From Myrmaecium sp. VS I D KN 1 (lineage: Eukaryota > Ascomycota > Dothideomycetes > Valsariales > Valsariaceae), in contig JADQAV010000069.1 in assembly GCA_019775845.1 (NCBI GenBank), forward strand, positions 1 through 64,000: a stretch of 64,000 bases of DNA, read 5' to 3'. This document shows, in pieces, positions 51,080 to 63,207 of this stretch. The translations under genes and the position numbers were made by a program. Numbering within the stretch: the stretch's first letter is position 1; every line of letters begins with the position of its first letter. Below the pieces are notes generated by a model that saw only the letters and a program-made list of their open reading frames with translations, did not search any database and was not told where the DNA came from.

Positions 51080-52786
51080 TCAAAGCACAAACCGGAACCC
51101 CCTCCCATAATCCTCCGTACCCACAACCCTCTCCTTCACCGGGCCCTGTTCCGCCTCCGCCGCCACATCCGCCTCCTTCTCCAACCTCTCCAAGCGGCGA
51201 TTCTCCCACACCAACAACGTGCGCAAACCCAACACCAGCGCGGTGGTGAAAAACATAAACGCGGCGCACACCCACATGCCACGGCGATAATACGGAGCAT
51301 CGGCGGTAGGATACAAACGGGTGCCGAGCAGGGGGCCACACTGGCCGACGAGGTTGAGCAGGACGATGCCGGCGCCGCGGCGGGAGTCGGAGCCCTGGTT
51401 GTTGAGGACCCAGGGGAGGACGTTGGCGATGGCGGGGAAGATGCCGGCGGCGGCGAGGAAGACGCCGGCGTAGCGGGCGCCGACGGCGGCGCAGCTGGCC
51501 AGGATCACGTAGCCGATGCCGCCCGTCAGGGTGAGGGCGGTGAGGACGAGGCCCCGCTGTTGGGTGCGGTCGGCGAGCCAGGTGGAGAGGATGGTGAGGA
51601 GGAAGGAGAGGAAGAAGGGTGGGGCGGTCAGGCCTTGGGCGTGGATGGAGGAGAAGCCCATGTCTTCGAGGATGGTGGGGAGAAAGACGGGGAGCGAGGC
51701 GTAGGAGACGTTGCAGGAGAAGTACATGAGCTGTTGGTGTGGTGTGAGGTGTTAGTGGTTGGCAAGGGTACGAGGGAGAGATTGAAGGGGGAAGGAAGGA
51801 AGGACTCTTGCGTACCGCGGTAAACCAGCACTTCGGATCGAGCAAGGCGGCCCCGAACTCGCGCCACTGCACCCCGCCGACGCGGACTTTATCCTCGCCG
51901 ACCTGGGCCACCCCGCGCGCCCGCGCCACCCGCTTCTCCTCCGGGCTGAGGAAGCGGGCCTGCTCCGGGGTGTCGGGCAGGAAGCGCCAGGCGACGGCGG
52001 CCATGACGACGGTCGGCAGGCCCTCGACCAGGAAGAGCAGCCGCCACTTGGCCATCGCCGGGTGGCCGGAGGTGATGCCGTACGCCAGCGCGCCCGCAAA
52101 CGTGTTGGCCAGCGGCGCGGCGGAGAGGAAGAGGCCGCAGCGGAAGCCGAGCTCGCGTCGCAGGTAGAAGAATGAGAGGAGGTAGGGGATTCCGGGCCCG
52201 AATCCGGCTTCGGTCACTCCGAGGAGGAATCGGATTGCCATCAAACCCTGCCAGTTCTGCACCGCTGCTTGGACGGTGGCGAGGAGGCCCCTGGAGGGAG
52301 AAGGAATTAGTCCTGGGCTTGTTGAAGGGCCATGGAGGGATAGACGGTCACTCACCATCCAAACACGACAAACGCCGCCCACCGATGCGGGGGCACGACC
52401 TTCCACATGATCGCCTGGAACTCGAAGACGATGTAGGAGATGTAGAAGATGGTGAGCAGCCAGTCGTACCGGGACCCCGTGAGGGCGAGGTCCTCGCGCA
52501 TCCCCGCGATCCGCGCGTTCCCGATGTTCGACCGGTCCAGGAAGGAGAGCAGGAAGAGCGCGGTGACGAGGGGGACGAGGTGCTTGTCGAACTTGCGCAC
52601 CACCCGCTTCTGTATTGCTGGGTCGATTGCGCCGGGTGTCACGGTCGTTGCTGCGGCGGCGGCGGCGTTCTCGATGTCGATTGGGGCCCCGATCTTTTCG
52701 TCTTGGATGGTGGTCGGCTTGGGGTCGGAGAGCGGCGTCTCCGTCGCTGCGGCGGTGCTCGCCGTCTGCCTGCTGAAGAGTCCCAT
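51080..52786 (-). CDS. MFS transporter, anion:cation symporter (Dal5/Tna1-like)
   Basis: Three exons (52356-52786, 51816-52290, 51080-51730; introns of 65 and 85 nt) encode 518 residues, a typical length. Twelve hydrophobic helices fit the major facilitator fold. The N-terminal FLLSFLDRSNIGNARIAGM is the diagnostic first-helix motif of the allantoate/nicotinate permease (ACS) group, followed by YDWLLTIFYISYIVFE, GLMAIRFLLGVTEAGFGPGI, YLLSFFYLRREL and, in the second half, PVFLPTILEDMGFSSIHAQG and LADRTQQRG. The cytosolic N-terminus (about 65 residues) is Ala/Thr-rich. Members of the group import small anionic nutrients such as allantoate, nicotinate, pantothenate or biotin precursors; the substrate cannot be told. 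It stands alone in a gene-poor region. The ATG at 52786 is preferred because the frame upstream is unlike the family. Confidence 0.9.
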
Positions 52787-55479
52787 GGCGAGATATGAGG
52801 CGGAGGAGAGAGGTGGGGTGAAAGGGAGGGAGAAAGTGAGAGAAGAGGAGGACGGAGAGGAGGAGAAGAAGAAAGGAGGGGGATCTCAGCAGGATGATAT
52901 ACCGTACATACTGACATATAGTGCCCCACACATCGTCGGAGACTGACTGACTTGCACCACCTCACTAACATCCCTCTTACTCCTTCCATCCATCCATCCA
53001 TCCATCCAATCCCATCCCCTCCTCCGCATCGCACGAACCGACGAATCGGCCCGAAGACGCTTCATCCCCGCCTCCACCTCCTCCACTCTCTCCATCCCAT
53101 CCATCCCATGCACCCCGCCTTGATCGGCATGTGGGGTCACTTCCTCTGGACAGAGAGATGACGTGGTACAATCCGCGGGGGAACCCAACAGCTGCTCTTC
53201 GGCATCTGAGCTGAGGGCCGGGGATGAAACGTCGTCGCATTGCTGATTGCTGGCGGCGGATGGTTCTTACCCATCCGTGTCCAGAACATCCAGGCACTCA
53301 CATCCTCACCAAGTAGGTATCCATACATCCTTTCGATACTTACCGCGGCCGTTCAACATCCCATATCCATACCGCTCCAACCGACGTGAAGAATAGTACC
53401 TAAGGAAAACCTCAACCCACCCGCTGACGAAAGAAAAAAGCGTTGCGCCCAGCTCCCTTACATAGGTCCAAGTTTCGGCGCCTCCCATCCCCGGACCGGC
53501 GCGGGGGGAAGTTGGAACCTTGGAAAGCACAAGTGCGTGCACGGACGTCAAACCCCTCCACTTTCCCACGCTTCCCAAGTATCCGATGGGATATCAACCA
53601 ATCACACCGCTGCGAAAGGGAAAAGACGAGTCATGTTCGCCCGGCTCATCCGTGCGGGGGATGCGGGGGAAGATGGAGGGAGGGATGGGGGCGGAGGGAG
53701 GGATGGGGGCGGAGCGGGCGGGTTACCGGTTATGTATGTATCGCCCTTTTTTTTTTTATACCCTTCATCCCGCCGTGATTGGACGGGTTCAAGGGGGTCG
53801 TGTTTTCCGGCATGTGGTTTCGGCATTGGCGTTGTTGGGTGAGTGGATGTACATATGTATCTACTCCGTAGGTACGGATAGGGAGAGCGAGATGAGGTTG
53901 TATGTGATAGGTGGAGTAAGCGTGGTGAGTGAGTGAGTGAGTATCGTGAGCGGGTTGCTGCCGGCGGTATTGGTAGTAAGGTACTAAGTTATCTCTTGAT
54001 TTGATGCCGTCGGCTTTTGTGCTTTTTGCATCCTGATGAGATGATGAGATGCATAGTATGACTTGATAGGAGGAGGAGAAGGATGCTGCTGGCGGCTCGG
54101 GTTGATATGGTTTCGCGGTTTGTGGAAATTTGAGTAAAATAATATATAATAGTATTGAATAACTTCAACTTCTATTTAAGATTCCTTTACCACCTCTTTC
54201 TTCCCTACTAATTCCTTCTTTCATTTCCTTCGTCCGTCCCTTCCCTCGCCATCCGCCCGTGAGACGAAACCCGTATGCCCGTACACGTAGCTTTCCACAC
54301 AGCGCAATGCAATCTGATCTCGAAAGATTTCCGAGCGGACCCAACCCGACAGGGTCCCAGACCTGTCACCCAAGTAAATGGATCCCATTTCGACTCCAAC
54401 CCCTCACAAGGGCCCCCAGTACTTATCCGTACACATACACCCTTACAACGCCCATCCGCACCGCCAATGTCTTCGTCCGCACGCGGCAGAAGCATATATA
54501 AACGGACGACACGACTCCGAGTCGTGCACGGAGCGAGCCGAATGACACATCAGGTAGGTAGGTACGAATGGAAGAAGGCGGCTGCTACAGATTAGGTAAA
54601 TACCTTACCTATAGTATGTAGCTAAGGCAGGAACGAGCGATCTCATACCTCGATGCTAAAAAAGGGAAGAAATACCCACACGGTTGATAGAAGAAGAAAA
54701 AAGGATACCGCGGATAAAAGAATCAAAAGATTTAGTAGGATAATTCGCCTTTCAAGTTTCGAAAACCCTTTATATGTCCTTATATATACTAAGGGCCAGT
54801 CTTAAGAAAAAAACTTAGAGATATTAATTGTTCATATATTCTTCTGGTTGGTTTAATACTATATATATAAGAAAGCGTCAGAGCAGTGGGTTAGGTCCCA
54901 GTTTTCTTATCAACCGCTGAAGAGCATGTTAGGTTTAATTTATAAGGTACTACCGGCAGTACTACTAGGTAATGTAGGTAGGGCAGTGGTCACTGCATGC
55001 AACAGTATTAAGCAAGCGGATCACCTCCGCCCTCCGGGCTGGCACGGAATTCTGAAATCCGGGTGCCGCCGTGACACGAAGGAGGATACTACCTTATGGG
55101 AACGGCTGTAACCTAACACTGCATATGAAAACATCCTCGTATGGCCTATTTACCTAAGATGCCCCATTATGAGGTGGTACCTTCTCATCTACGCTCGTAC
55201 TCATTCGGAATATAAGCGGAAAGATCTAAGAACGGTGAAGCTGGAGTACCTTAATGCCATAAGATAGATTGAGCTTGGACAGGTATATACCTCAGGGCAT
55301 GGATACTAGAATCTTTCGAGGAGTGAACAAAGAAGAGAAGCAAAAGGACAACCACAAAGATTACTTTCCTTCTGTCTACTACAGCAATCACTGCAAATTG
55401 AAAGAACAGAAGAGAAAAAGTAAAGAGCACTCTCCGAGCCAGGCCCCCGCAGCCCAGCCCAGCTCAGCCCTAACTTTCC
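52787..55479. other. Gene-poor stretch with simple repeats and AT-rich islands
   Basis: 2.7 kb without a supported gene. It includes a (CATC)n run (about 52986-53007), GTGA repeats (about 53924-53942), AT-rich blocks (54120-54200, 54700-54880) and short palindromes such as AGTACTACCGGCAGTACT (near 54950). Frames up to 138 codons show no family features. Some of this may be worn-out repeats. Confidence 0.5.
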
Positions 55480-56693
55480 CTAGACCTCCCTCTCCCTCTC
55501 AATCCCCACCCGCCCAAGCAAGCCCTCCAACTCCCGCAGCTCCTGTACCTCGCCCTGCTTCGCAATCTCAAAAACCACCGGCTCATCCTGGAGCTTAAAC
55601 TTTTGCTTTCGCTGCTGCTGCTGTTGCAGCTGGCCTCCATCCAGCAAACCTTCCGAAAAGCTCGCCGAAGCCAAAGCCAAAGCCGACCCCGATGACTCCG
55701 CGGACTCAGGGCCAAGGCCAGGGCCAGGCACAAGGACAGGGACAGGGCTAGGGCCAGGCACAGGGACAGGGCCAGGCACAGGAACCGGCAAAGCAGGCAG
55801 GGCCTTCTCCCCTGCAGCTCCAAGGTTCCCTCCCTCCTCCCTCCTCCTGCCACCCATCACCTCCCTCGCTTCTTCTTCTTCTTCCTCAGCCTTACCGACG
55901 CCAGGTATCCGCTTCCGCTCCGCCGCACAGCAGCATTGTCTGAGTACATCTCTCAGCCGCTGCAGGCCTTCCTTGCGTCGTCGCCCGCGACACATGCCGC
56001 CGCCGCGCAGCGCGAGTTCGAGACGGACCAGCGCGCGGAGGGGGACGGGTGTGTGTGTGCGTGTGTCTCCCCCGCCGATGCTGCGGTCGTGTAGGATCTC
56101 GAGGGTGGCGTGGCGGGGGGTGTGGGGATGGAAGATGGAGGAGAGTGGGTTTTCGTGTTGGTGGAAGAGGAGGATGAGGGAGGAGCGGGGGAGGGCGAAG
56201 GTGCTTGCTGCGAGCGCTGTTGGGGGGAAGAGGGGGGAGAAGTTAGCAAGGTGGCCTTTTCTTTCGCTTTTGCTATGCGTTTTTAGGTTGGGATTGTGGA
56301 GCTTTGTCTGGAGGGAGGGAGGGGAGGGGGTAGGCGTGGTTGGCTTGGACGGGGGGAAGAGAGAGAGGGAGGGAGGGATGTGGGAAGTAGGCCGAACATA
56401 CTGAGAATTTCCTCTTCGATGGAATTGAAGTGAGGAAGTTGGGCCGAGGTGGCTGGCTTGGGTGCGCTGTTTGCCGGTGTGGGTTTGCATGTAATGCTGG
56501 TTTGACTGTACTGTCCGGTGGCCGTTGTCGCCGTCGTCGTCGTCGAGGGAGCAGAGTGGCTGGGGGTGCTGGAGTCGTTGTCGTCGACGGAGTTGCTCGT
56601 GACAATCGAGTGGGCGGCGTCGTCGTCGTCGCCAGGGATATCGATGTCGACGCGGCTGTCGAGACGGCCTAGGCGCCGCAGGAAAGAGCGCAT
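55480..56693 (-). CDS. Hypothetical protein with acidic N-terminus and Pro-Val-Gly repeats
   Basis: Two exons (56402-56693, 55480-56216) around a 185-nt GTATGT...CAG intron encode 342 residues; the phase-1 junction gives EEILTLAAST. The N-terminus (MRSFLRRLGRLDSRVDIDIP) is basic, followed by an acidic, Ser/Thr-rich stretch. The ordered-looking core spans the splice site: HFNSIEEEILTLAASTFALP, RSSLILLFHQHENPLSSIFH, then LEILHDRSIGG and PLRALVRLELALRGG, ending in a Cys-rich helix (LRQCCCAAERKR). After that come Glu runs, a PVPVPGP repeat tract and a Gln run. No family is recognised. The well-formed junction and helical core argue for a real gene; the low-complexity tail is encoded by a hexanucleotide repeat. 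Confidence 0.65.
55696..55800 (-). repeat. Coding hexanucleotide minisatellite
   Basis: Reiterated GGGCCA/GGCACA/GGGACA hexamers encode the alternating Pro-Val-Pro-Gly tract of the hypothetical protein at 55480-56693. Length likely varies between strains. Confidence 0.75.
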
Positions 56694-57616
56694 GGTACCG
56701 GCTCCAGTGCACCTGACTTGGTCCGAATTGTGATGCTAATATCACTGTTACTGAGCTTCAGCTTGGTCCGTACGGAAGGCGTAGCGGTGACTGGATGCGA
56801 GTGGAAGGTGACAGTGTCTGGGCGAGACTGTAGGCTTGTCAATTGGACGATAACACGCGGTTTTGACTTTCCGGTGACAGGATTTGGCAGCTGTCAGGGT
56901 AGTATTTAGTACTGCTCCCTGAAAAGACGCGAAAGGTACGGCGGGAAGAGACGACAGAGACACCCCTTCTTCTATTTGTTCTTAGTCAAGGTTTCGCTTT
57001 CCTCTTGCTAGTGACTGAATGGAAGGATGCGAGTGACAATAGGAATGAGAGATAATAGAAAGTTCGACTCATCGACAGCAGATTCCCATCACTTTGCCTT
57101 CCTGTCTCTGACCCATCTCTTCCTTTCATGGCTCTACAAGCTCCCGTAGGTGACTTGTGGCGATGATGCAAGTACCAATAACATCGATGTCCGTTCACTT
57201 CGACGTCCGTATGGATGCCAGACGGGCTTTTTTACCTTTCGACCACTCAACCAACGAGTCCATTCTATTGACCGTCCCACATCTCAGTCTTTCGAAGCTG
57301 GTGTATAAAGTCGATGTGTCCCTCATCTCCTTCCTACCCATCACTTTACGAGTTCACACCTTGACTTGCAGCTCTCGCAATCCTCAAGCAACCTGCAACT
57401 CACCTCCATTCAGTCATCCAATCTCCCGTCATTCAGTCTTTCAAGATCTTCCCAACCCACCATCCCGCGTTCGTTCTGACTTAGACGTGTCATTTCTCTG
57501 ACAACCCGTAAGTGACCAACCCAACCACTTGGCATCGTCCGTCAGACTCATCTCATCTCCCACCAGACACACCTCCCGTCAAGGTCTTCCCAGCTCACCG
57601 TACCGTATTGGCAACC
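56694..57616. promoter_or_regulatory. Divergent promoter region
   Basis: 923 bases between two start codons. The sequence just before 57617 (GTAAGTGACC at 57508 to a CACCAG near 57568) could be a 5' UTR intron, which would be common in this kind of gene. No other gene is supported. Confidence 0.45.
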
Positions 57617-59846
57617 ATGCCTTTCTTCGGTCTCAAGAGCAACAACAAACGCAAGCAATCGCACATCGACTTGCCCGATACATGTGCTGAACTGGTCGAC
57701 TTCATCAAGAGTAAGTCACGTCGTTCCCCACCATCACCGTGCTCATCGACTAACGCTTGCCATAGCCCAAGCACCCTTCATGTTGCCGCTCCACTCGCAA
57801 GCGACCAACCCCCAAGGTCCCAAGACCTTAGAAGTCGTCTTCAAGAGCACGAGCGAGCAGCGCCCGCTAGCCGGGACGGAGGCCACCGTGGGCGCATATC
57901 TGGTCGAGCGCGAAGCCGACCATGTCTTCGGCAAGCCCATCCAGTTCAACGTCCTGGAGTCGGGCCGGGGCGCCAACCGTTACGAGGCCCTGGTTGCCCT
58001 GTACGGCCAACTGGAAGTCCAGACCCCGGACTTTGACGACCTTCAGGCCCGTCACCGGGCCCTGACGGAGGCACGCCGGGGGAACTGGGCCGCCGTTCTG
58101 AACGGCCAGAACGCAGTGAACGGCGAAGGACACCGACTGGGCGAGAATGCCAATAAAAGGCCGAGGCTGGCAGCGACGGTGGATACGGGTGCACTTGACC
58201 GTGGAGATGTCGCCACGGGTGCTGTTCCTTACCCGGGAACAAGTGGCCATCATGCTGTTGTCGGCGATGCTGTTGCTCACCGGAGCCCCGTCCAAGGTGT
58301 GCCTGCCCTTCAAAAAACCACCGTCGTGGCCGAGAATGCCATCACGAGGGAAGGTGCTCTCGCAGGAGTGTACACCGGTTACCATGACCTCCCCACTCTC
58401 GAGCAGTTGTCAACCTCATACTCCTCGTCAACACTACGGTCCAACAGCCACGAAAGCGCAGCAGCAGGGCCGTGGGCGCCTAATTCTCTGTACGACGGGC
58501 ACAGGGGAAGGCAGTGGACGCCTCCAGAGCGCCGTCGAGAAGGGTTCATCCCGACAAGGCCGCTCTCGGACTGTTTGCTCTGCCAGCCCTGGAATCCGGA
58601 CGGTGTCATGCACCAGTCGACCAACGTGCACGGCAATCCGTCCGGTGCGAGCCGTGGCCGGAGCATACCAGTCGGTATGCTTTGCAACCCTGCCAGCCCA
58701 CACGGTGGCGAGCCCCGGTCGACCAACGTGCGCCGCCATTTCTTTGTCACGGGCCGTGACCGGTGCATGTCAGTCGAGAGGATCTGCCGCCCGAACAGAG
58801 GCGAGGCCCAGTCGAGCAATAGGACCCGAAATTCCTATTGCCCCAGCCACACAACCAGGCTGGCTCGAAATGGGTCTCACAACTCGTTCAGCCCCAATGG
58901 TCGGGAGAGGTCGCATCTGTGGGAAGGCAGGCCAGAGCGGGCCTTCAGCCTCGACCACACCGTCCCCGTGGCATCCCACGGCTACGGTCGTGGATCCAGC
59001 TATCCAATGCCACAGTCCCATCCCTACGGTGCGAGTGGCGGCGCTCCACATGCCAGCCAGTACCAGCGACCATACGCAAGCGAGCATGGTGGTTTCGTCG
59101 ACACTCCAAACGTAGACGGCTTCCACCTCCCTCGCGTGCGGGAGCCCAGAGCCCACACGCAGGGCGACGTCCGTTCGTCGCCGTGGGTGCTGCAGTCGCC
59201 CGACATGGTTGGTGCCGGATATGGCAACCACGACGGCTACCACGCCAAGACCATGCGTCCCCCGCCGGAGGAGCAGGGTCACTGGTTTCCGCAAGGGCAG
59301 GAGCAAGTGGCCGCCGACTTCCACGGGCAGCAGGACGGTCAACATCCAGACGCGCGCCTGCTGACCCCGGCCGAAGATGGAGACTCGTGGGACTGGAGCA
59401 AGAGCCTCAGCCAGGAGGACGGCGGGACCCCGATCAAGGGCGAACCCGAGCCTGACATGATCGAAGGGCACAACTGGCTCGGCGGCAAGGAGTTGGACGG
59501 CGTCGCCCTGATGCGGAACCCCGACAAGTTGGAGAAACGGCCGCCGCACTCGGTTCAGCCGGAGCCCCTGGCCGGAGATGGGGCCGGCGCGGCGAAGACT
59601 CTTCACCCGTCTCCCGCGGCCGAACCAGCCCGTGCTGCCCCGACGGTTATCGATCTCGTCAGCGACGAGGACAGCACGGAGGGGGGCGATCAGAACAACC
59701 GCGTTCAACCCCGGAACGCAGCCGTCAGGGAGCCATCGAGGCAGCCATCCCTCATTCTCGACGACTCCTCGATTTCATCGTCGGTGGCGGAGCAGCAGGA
59801 GGAGGACGAGTGGCGCCAAGAGGCTGAATTTGTCGACCTGGCTTGA
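57617..59846 (+). CDS. Hypothetical protein with SUMO-interacting motif and internal repeats
   Basis: Two exons (57617-57710, 57766-59846) around a 55-nt intron encode 724 residues. The N-terminal 150 residues look globular: LPDTCAELVDFIKTQAPFML, TLEVVFKSTSEQRPLAGTEA, ATVGAYLVEREADHVFGKPI and NRYEALVALYGQLEVQTPDF, preceded by a basic KSNNKRKQ. The middle (about 290-400) holds three degenerate repeats of 31-34 residues marked by QSTNVHGN, RSTNVRRH and QSSNRTRN. The C-terminal part is disordered and ends with VIDLVSDEDS (from about residue 659), a textbook SUMO-interacting motif followed by acidic residues, and a second hydrophobic-acidic cluster SLILDDSS. A nuclear, SUMO-linked role is therefore plausible, but no family is recognised. 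The first ATG in frame was chosen. Confidence 0.75.
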
Positions 59847-61002
59847 TCCGTCGCTCTTTCCGTTCGTCTCCTTCCTCGCGGGGTGGTCGGGTTGTCCAGT
59901 GTTACGGTTGACTTTCGCGTTCGGGTTCAGACTAGGGGACCAAGGCCTGGGTTGATATTCTTCCTTCACTCGGTCAAGAAGAGAGGAAGGGCAAAAATGA
60001 GGTGAACATCGGGGCATCAGTGTTTCCGATTTGAGACTGAAGAATGAAGAAAAATAATATAAAATCCGAAGTAGATAGGACTCGAAAAAAAGAATAAAAT
60101 GGATTTGAAACGCTTCTTTTTTTTCTACTTTTGAGTTTCATCGTGAGACTTGAGACTTGACATTCAAGATTTGAGATTTGAGATATTAGATGTGAGACGT
60201 GAGATTCAGGATTTGAGATTTGAGATGCGAGACGTGAGAAAGATATATTAATGAGATGGCGAAAACGAAACGGGTATCAGAAAAGAAGCAGAGCCCTGTA
60301 GCAGCGTCAAGATGGAAGGTTCACGGATACTCATAGCTTGGTCACTACTTAGTTTCGAGTAGTCTTTTTCGATTGGCAGCGCCTGAGAGATGCAGAGATG
60401 GGCGTAAGCTGGGAGATTATAGCTGCTTTGCGGATGGGAGTAGAGAAGCGGACGGGAAGATGGGATGAAGTCGGTCGATAAGGTCGATGAAGTCGACGAT
60501 GAAAACTGAGGAGACAAAAAGGATTACACCCTATTAGACCCAAGTAGATGCAAGATGATAGATTGCATCTTCTCTTGAGCGGGGTAACGAAAAAGCTACA
60601 GTATCCGTACAGTGCAGTATTCCTCAGGCCATGTCAGGAGCGTGGGAGTATCTCTCCCTTTTCTTGGCGCCGTCCCCCGTTCCCCCCGGCGCAGGGACAA
60701 GGATGAGGAGAACATAACATTTTTTCCATCGTTCAGTTTCTTATATTATAGAGCGCGATGTTATGGTTTAGCGAAAGAGAAGAAGTAATAATGCCTCTGT
60801 AGTACTAATACGTAGGATGTAAGTACTCCTACCCTGATCTATGATTCAAGCAAATCCACTTTTCCCACCCGAAACATGACCGCAACCTTCATGATGATGA
60901 AAATAGATGAAAAAAAGAAAAGAAAATGGATAAAACCATGATATAACAAAAAACACATCACAGAACGCGCCTCCACAAGATCATCACTCCTTCCATTCCC
61001 AC
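59847..61002. other. Convergent intergenic region with minisatellite
   Basis: The 3' flanks of the SIM protein gene and THR1. It holds the GAGATTTGA minisatellite (listed separately) and AT-rich sequence (60730-60960). No gene is supported. Confidence 0.6.
60131..60240 (+). repeat. Degenerate minisatellite (TTTGAGA / GTGAGAC units)
   Basis: About twelve imperfect 8-9-base units such as TTGAGATTTGAGA, GTGAGACGTGAGA and CTTGAGACTTGA lie head to tail over 110 bases in the 3' flank of the SIM-containing gene. Confidence 0.8.
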
Positions 61003-63207
61003 TTAATCCCTCCAAACCTCCAACCCCCTAAGCAAACAGCCCTCCTCCGCACCCGACACGCCCTGTCGCTCAATCAACTCACCCACAACCGTGACCTCCT
61101 CACCAGCCTCCCGCAGCACCGCCGTCGCCTCCTCAACCTTGCTCTTCTCCACCACAAGCACCATACCCAGACCGGTGTTCCAAGTGCGGGCGAACTCCTC
61201 CGCGCGCACGCCGCCAGCGCGGCGCAACCAGGTGAGCACGTCCGGCACGCGCCAGGCGCCACATTCAACCGCGGCGGCGAGGTGCTTAGGCAGCATGCGG
61301 GGGATGTTGTCCGTCAGGCCGCCGCCGGTGATGTGCGCCATGCCCTTGAGCAGATCCTTGCGCACGGCCGCCAGCAAGCTCTTGACGTAGATGCGCGTGG
61401 GCGTGAGCAGGGCCGCGCCGACCGTCTGGTCGCGCGCCCACGGCGCCGGGTCCGTGTACTTGAGCCCCTCCCGCTCGACGATCTTCCGGATGAGCGAGTA
61501 GCCGTTGGAATGCGGCCCGTTTGAGGCCAGCCCCAGCAGCACGTCGCCCGCGGCCATCGCCTCCTTGTCCGGCAACACCTTCTGCCCGCGTGCGATGGCG
61601 CCGATCGCGCACCCGCCCGCGTCGTAGTCGCCCGGCGCATACATGCCCGGCATCTCTGCAGTCTCGCCGCCCACGAGAGCGCAGCCCGCCTGTCGACAGC
61701 CCTCCGCGATGCCGGACACGAACGCGACCGTGCTCTCGAGCTCGAGCTTCGAGGTGGCGTAGTAGTCGAGGAAAGAGAGGGGCTCGGCACCCTGAACGAC
61801 GAGGTCATTGACGTTCATCGCCACCAGGTCGATGCCCACTGTGTCGTGCTTCTCCGTCGCGAAAGCAATCTTGAGCTTGGTGCCGATGCCATCGATAGCT
61901 TGGACAAGGATTGGGGGCTCCGTGTAGCCAGCGGCGGCGAGGTCGAGGGACCCGCCGAAACCGCCGATCTCTGCGTCGGCGCCAGGACGGCGGGTAGAAG
62001 CAACCAGGGGCTTGATGCGCTGGACGAGCTCGTTACCAGCATCGATGGAGACACCGGCGTCCGCGTAGGTGAGGCCGGACGAAGATGCGGCTGTCGGGGC
62101 GGAGGTGTGGGTGACGGTAGTACCGTCTTCGGCCGGGTGGAGAAGTTGCCACGTGCACTTGATGCCCTTGGCGGCGAACTGGTCGATGAGGTTGGAGGCG
62201 ATGGAGTCGAAGTTGGAGGTAGCAAGGGCGAGGATGGTGGGGCCGGCGCCGGAGAGACAGATGCCCAGGAGGCCGGGATGGGTCTTGGGGGTCATGGACT
62301 GGAGAATCTCCGTGAGGCCGGGGATGAGGCCCTTACGGTAAGGCTGGTGCACCTTGTCTTGCATGGAGAGGTAGATGAACTCGGGGTCTGGCGGTGATTC
62401 ACCGAGGGCGATAGGAAGGAGAGCGATTCTTTGGAGGTTGAAGACAACATCAGCCCGAGCGTATTGCTTGGGCAGAACCTCTCGCGCCTTCGCAGTGGGA
62501 ACCTCGAACTGGGGGATAATGGCAATGCATTGGATTTCCGGTGCCCACTTGAACTTGTGGTAGTGACCGATGTTGAGCGGGGGCTCTGGGGGATTGTGGC
62601 CGGTATCCACACCTCCAGCTGGCTCGGGGAGAACTTCGCTGAGCGGGATCTCCAGGCGCTCGGAATCCTTGGGGTCGAGCTCGTTCAGGTATGTACCGAC
62701 GAATCCACCATACAGCGCCGCAGCAACGTTATCGGGATGTCTCTCGACCATGAGACAGTAGTCGAGCAGGCGGGCTTTGGAGAGACCGAGCTTGCCGACC
62801 TCGTTGGCAAGAGTAACACCGGCAACGACTGCGGCGCCGGAGCTTCCAAGGCCTCGGCCAAGGGGGATGGGGTTCTTGATGTGAACATGCGTTTCCACCT
62901 GCGGGTTCAATTAGGAGTGGCCGATGTGATGTTGAGCGGGGTAGCCTACGGGGAAAGCGCGCTGGTTGTGACAGCGTAGGACATAGAGAGCGACGCGTGT
63001 GATAAGGTTCGCCTGGGGATCGAGGCTGGGAAAGGGGGCCTCGCCTTCGTAGGTGACGCGGCAGTTCAATGGCAGGTCGGAGGTGGGCTTCGCGGTGATG
63101 GTGACATGGAGTTCGAGGTAGATGGAGAGGGCCAGGCCGATGACATCGAAGCCAGGGCCAATGTTGGCAGACGAACAGGGCGCCCTGATGAGAAAGGAGG
63201 AGGACAT
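61003..63207 (-). CDS. thr1: Homoserine kinase fused to AIR synthetase (Thr1-PurM)
   Basis: Two exons (62950-63207, 61003-62898) around a 51-nt intron encode 717 residues. Residues 1-348 are homoserine kinase (homoserine to O-phosphohomoserine, threonine pathway): [20 protein letters not shown], the ATP loop [31 protein letters not shown] and the C-terminal [17 protein letters not shown]. After about 12 Ser/Ala-rich residues comes a complete AIR synthetase (FGAM cyclo-ligase, purine pathway) at 361-717: [84 protein letters not shown] and [16 protein letters not shown]. The two parts are in one frame of a single exon, with no stop or splice signal needed between them. Fungal AIR synthetase is normally the C-terminal half of Ade5,7 with GAR synthetase, so this partner is unexpected. 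Two Gcn4-type half-sites lie upstream. Confidence 0.92.
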
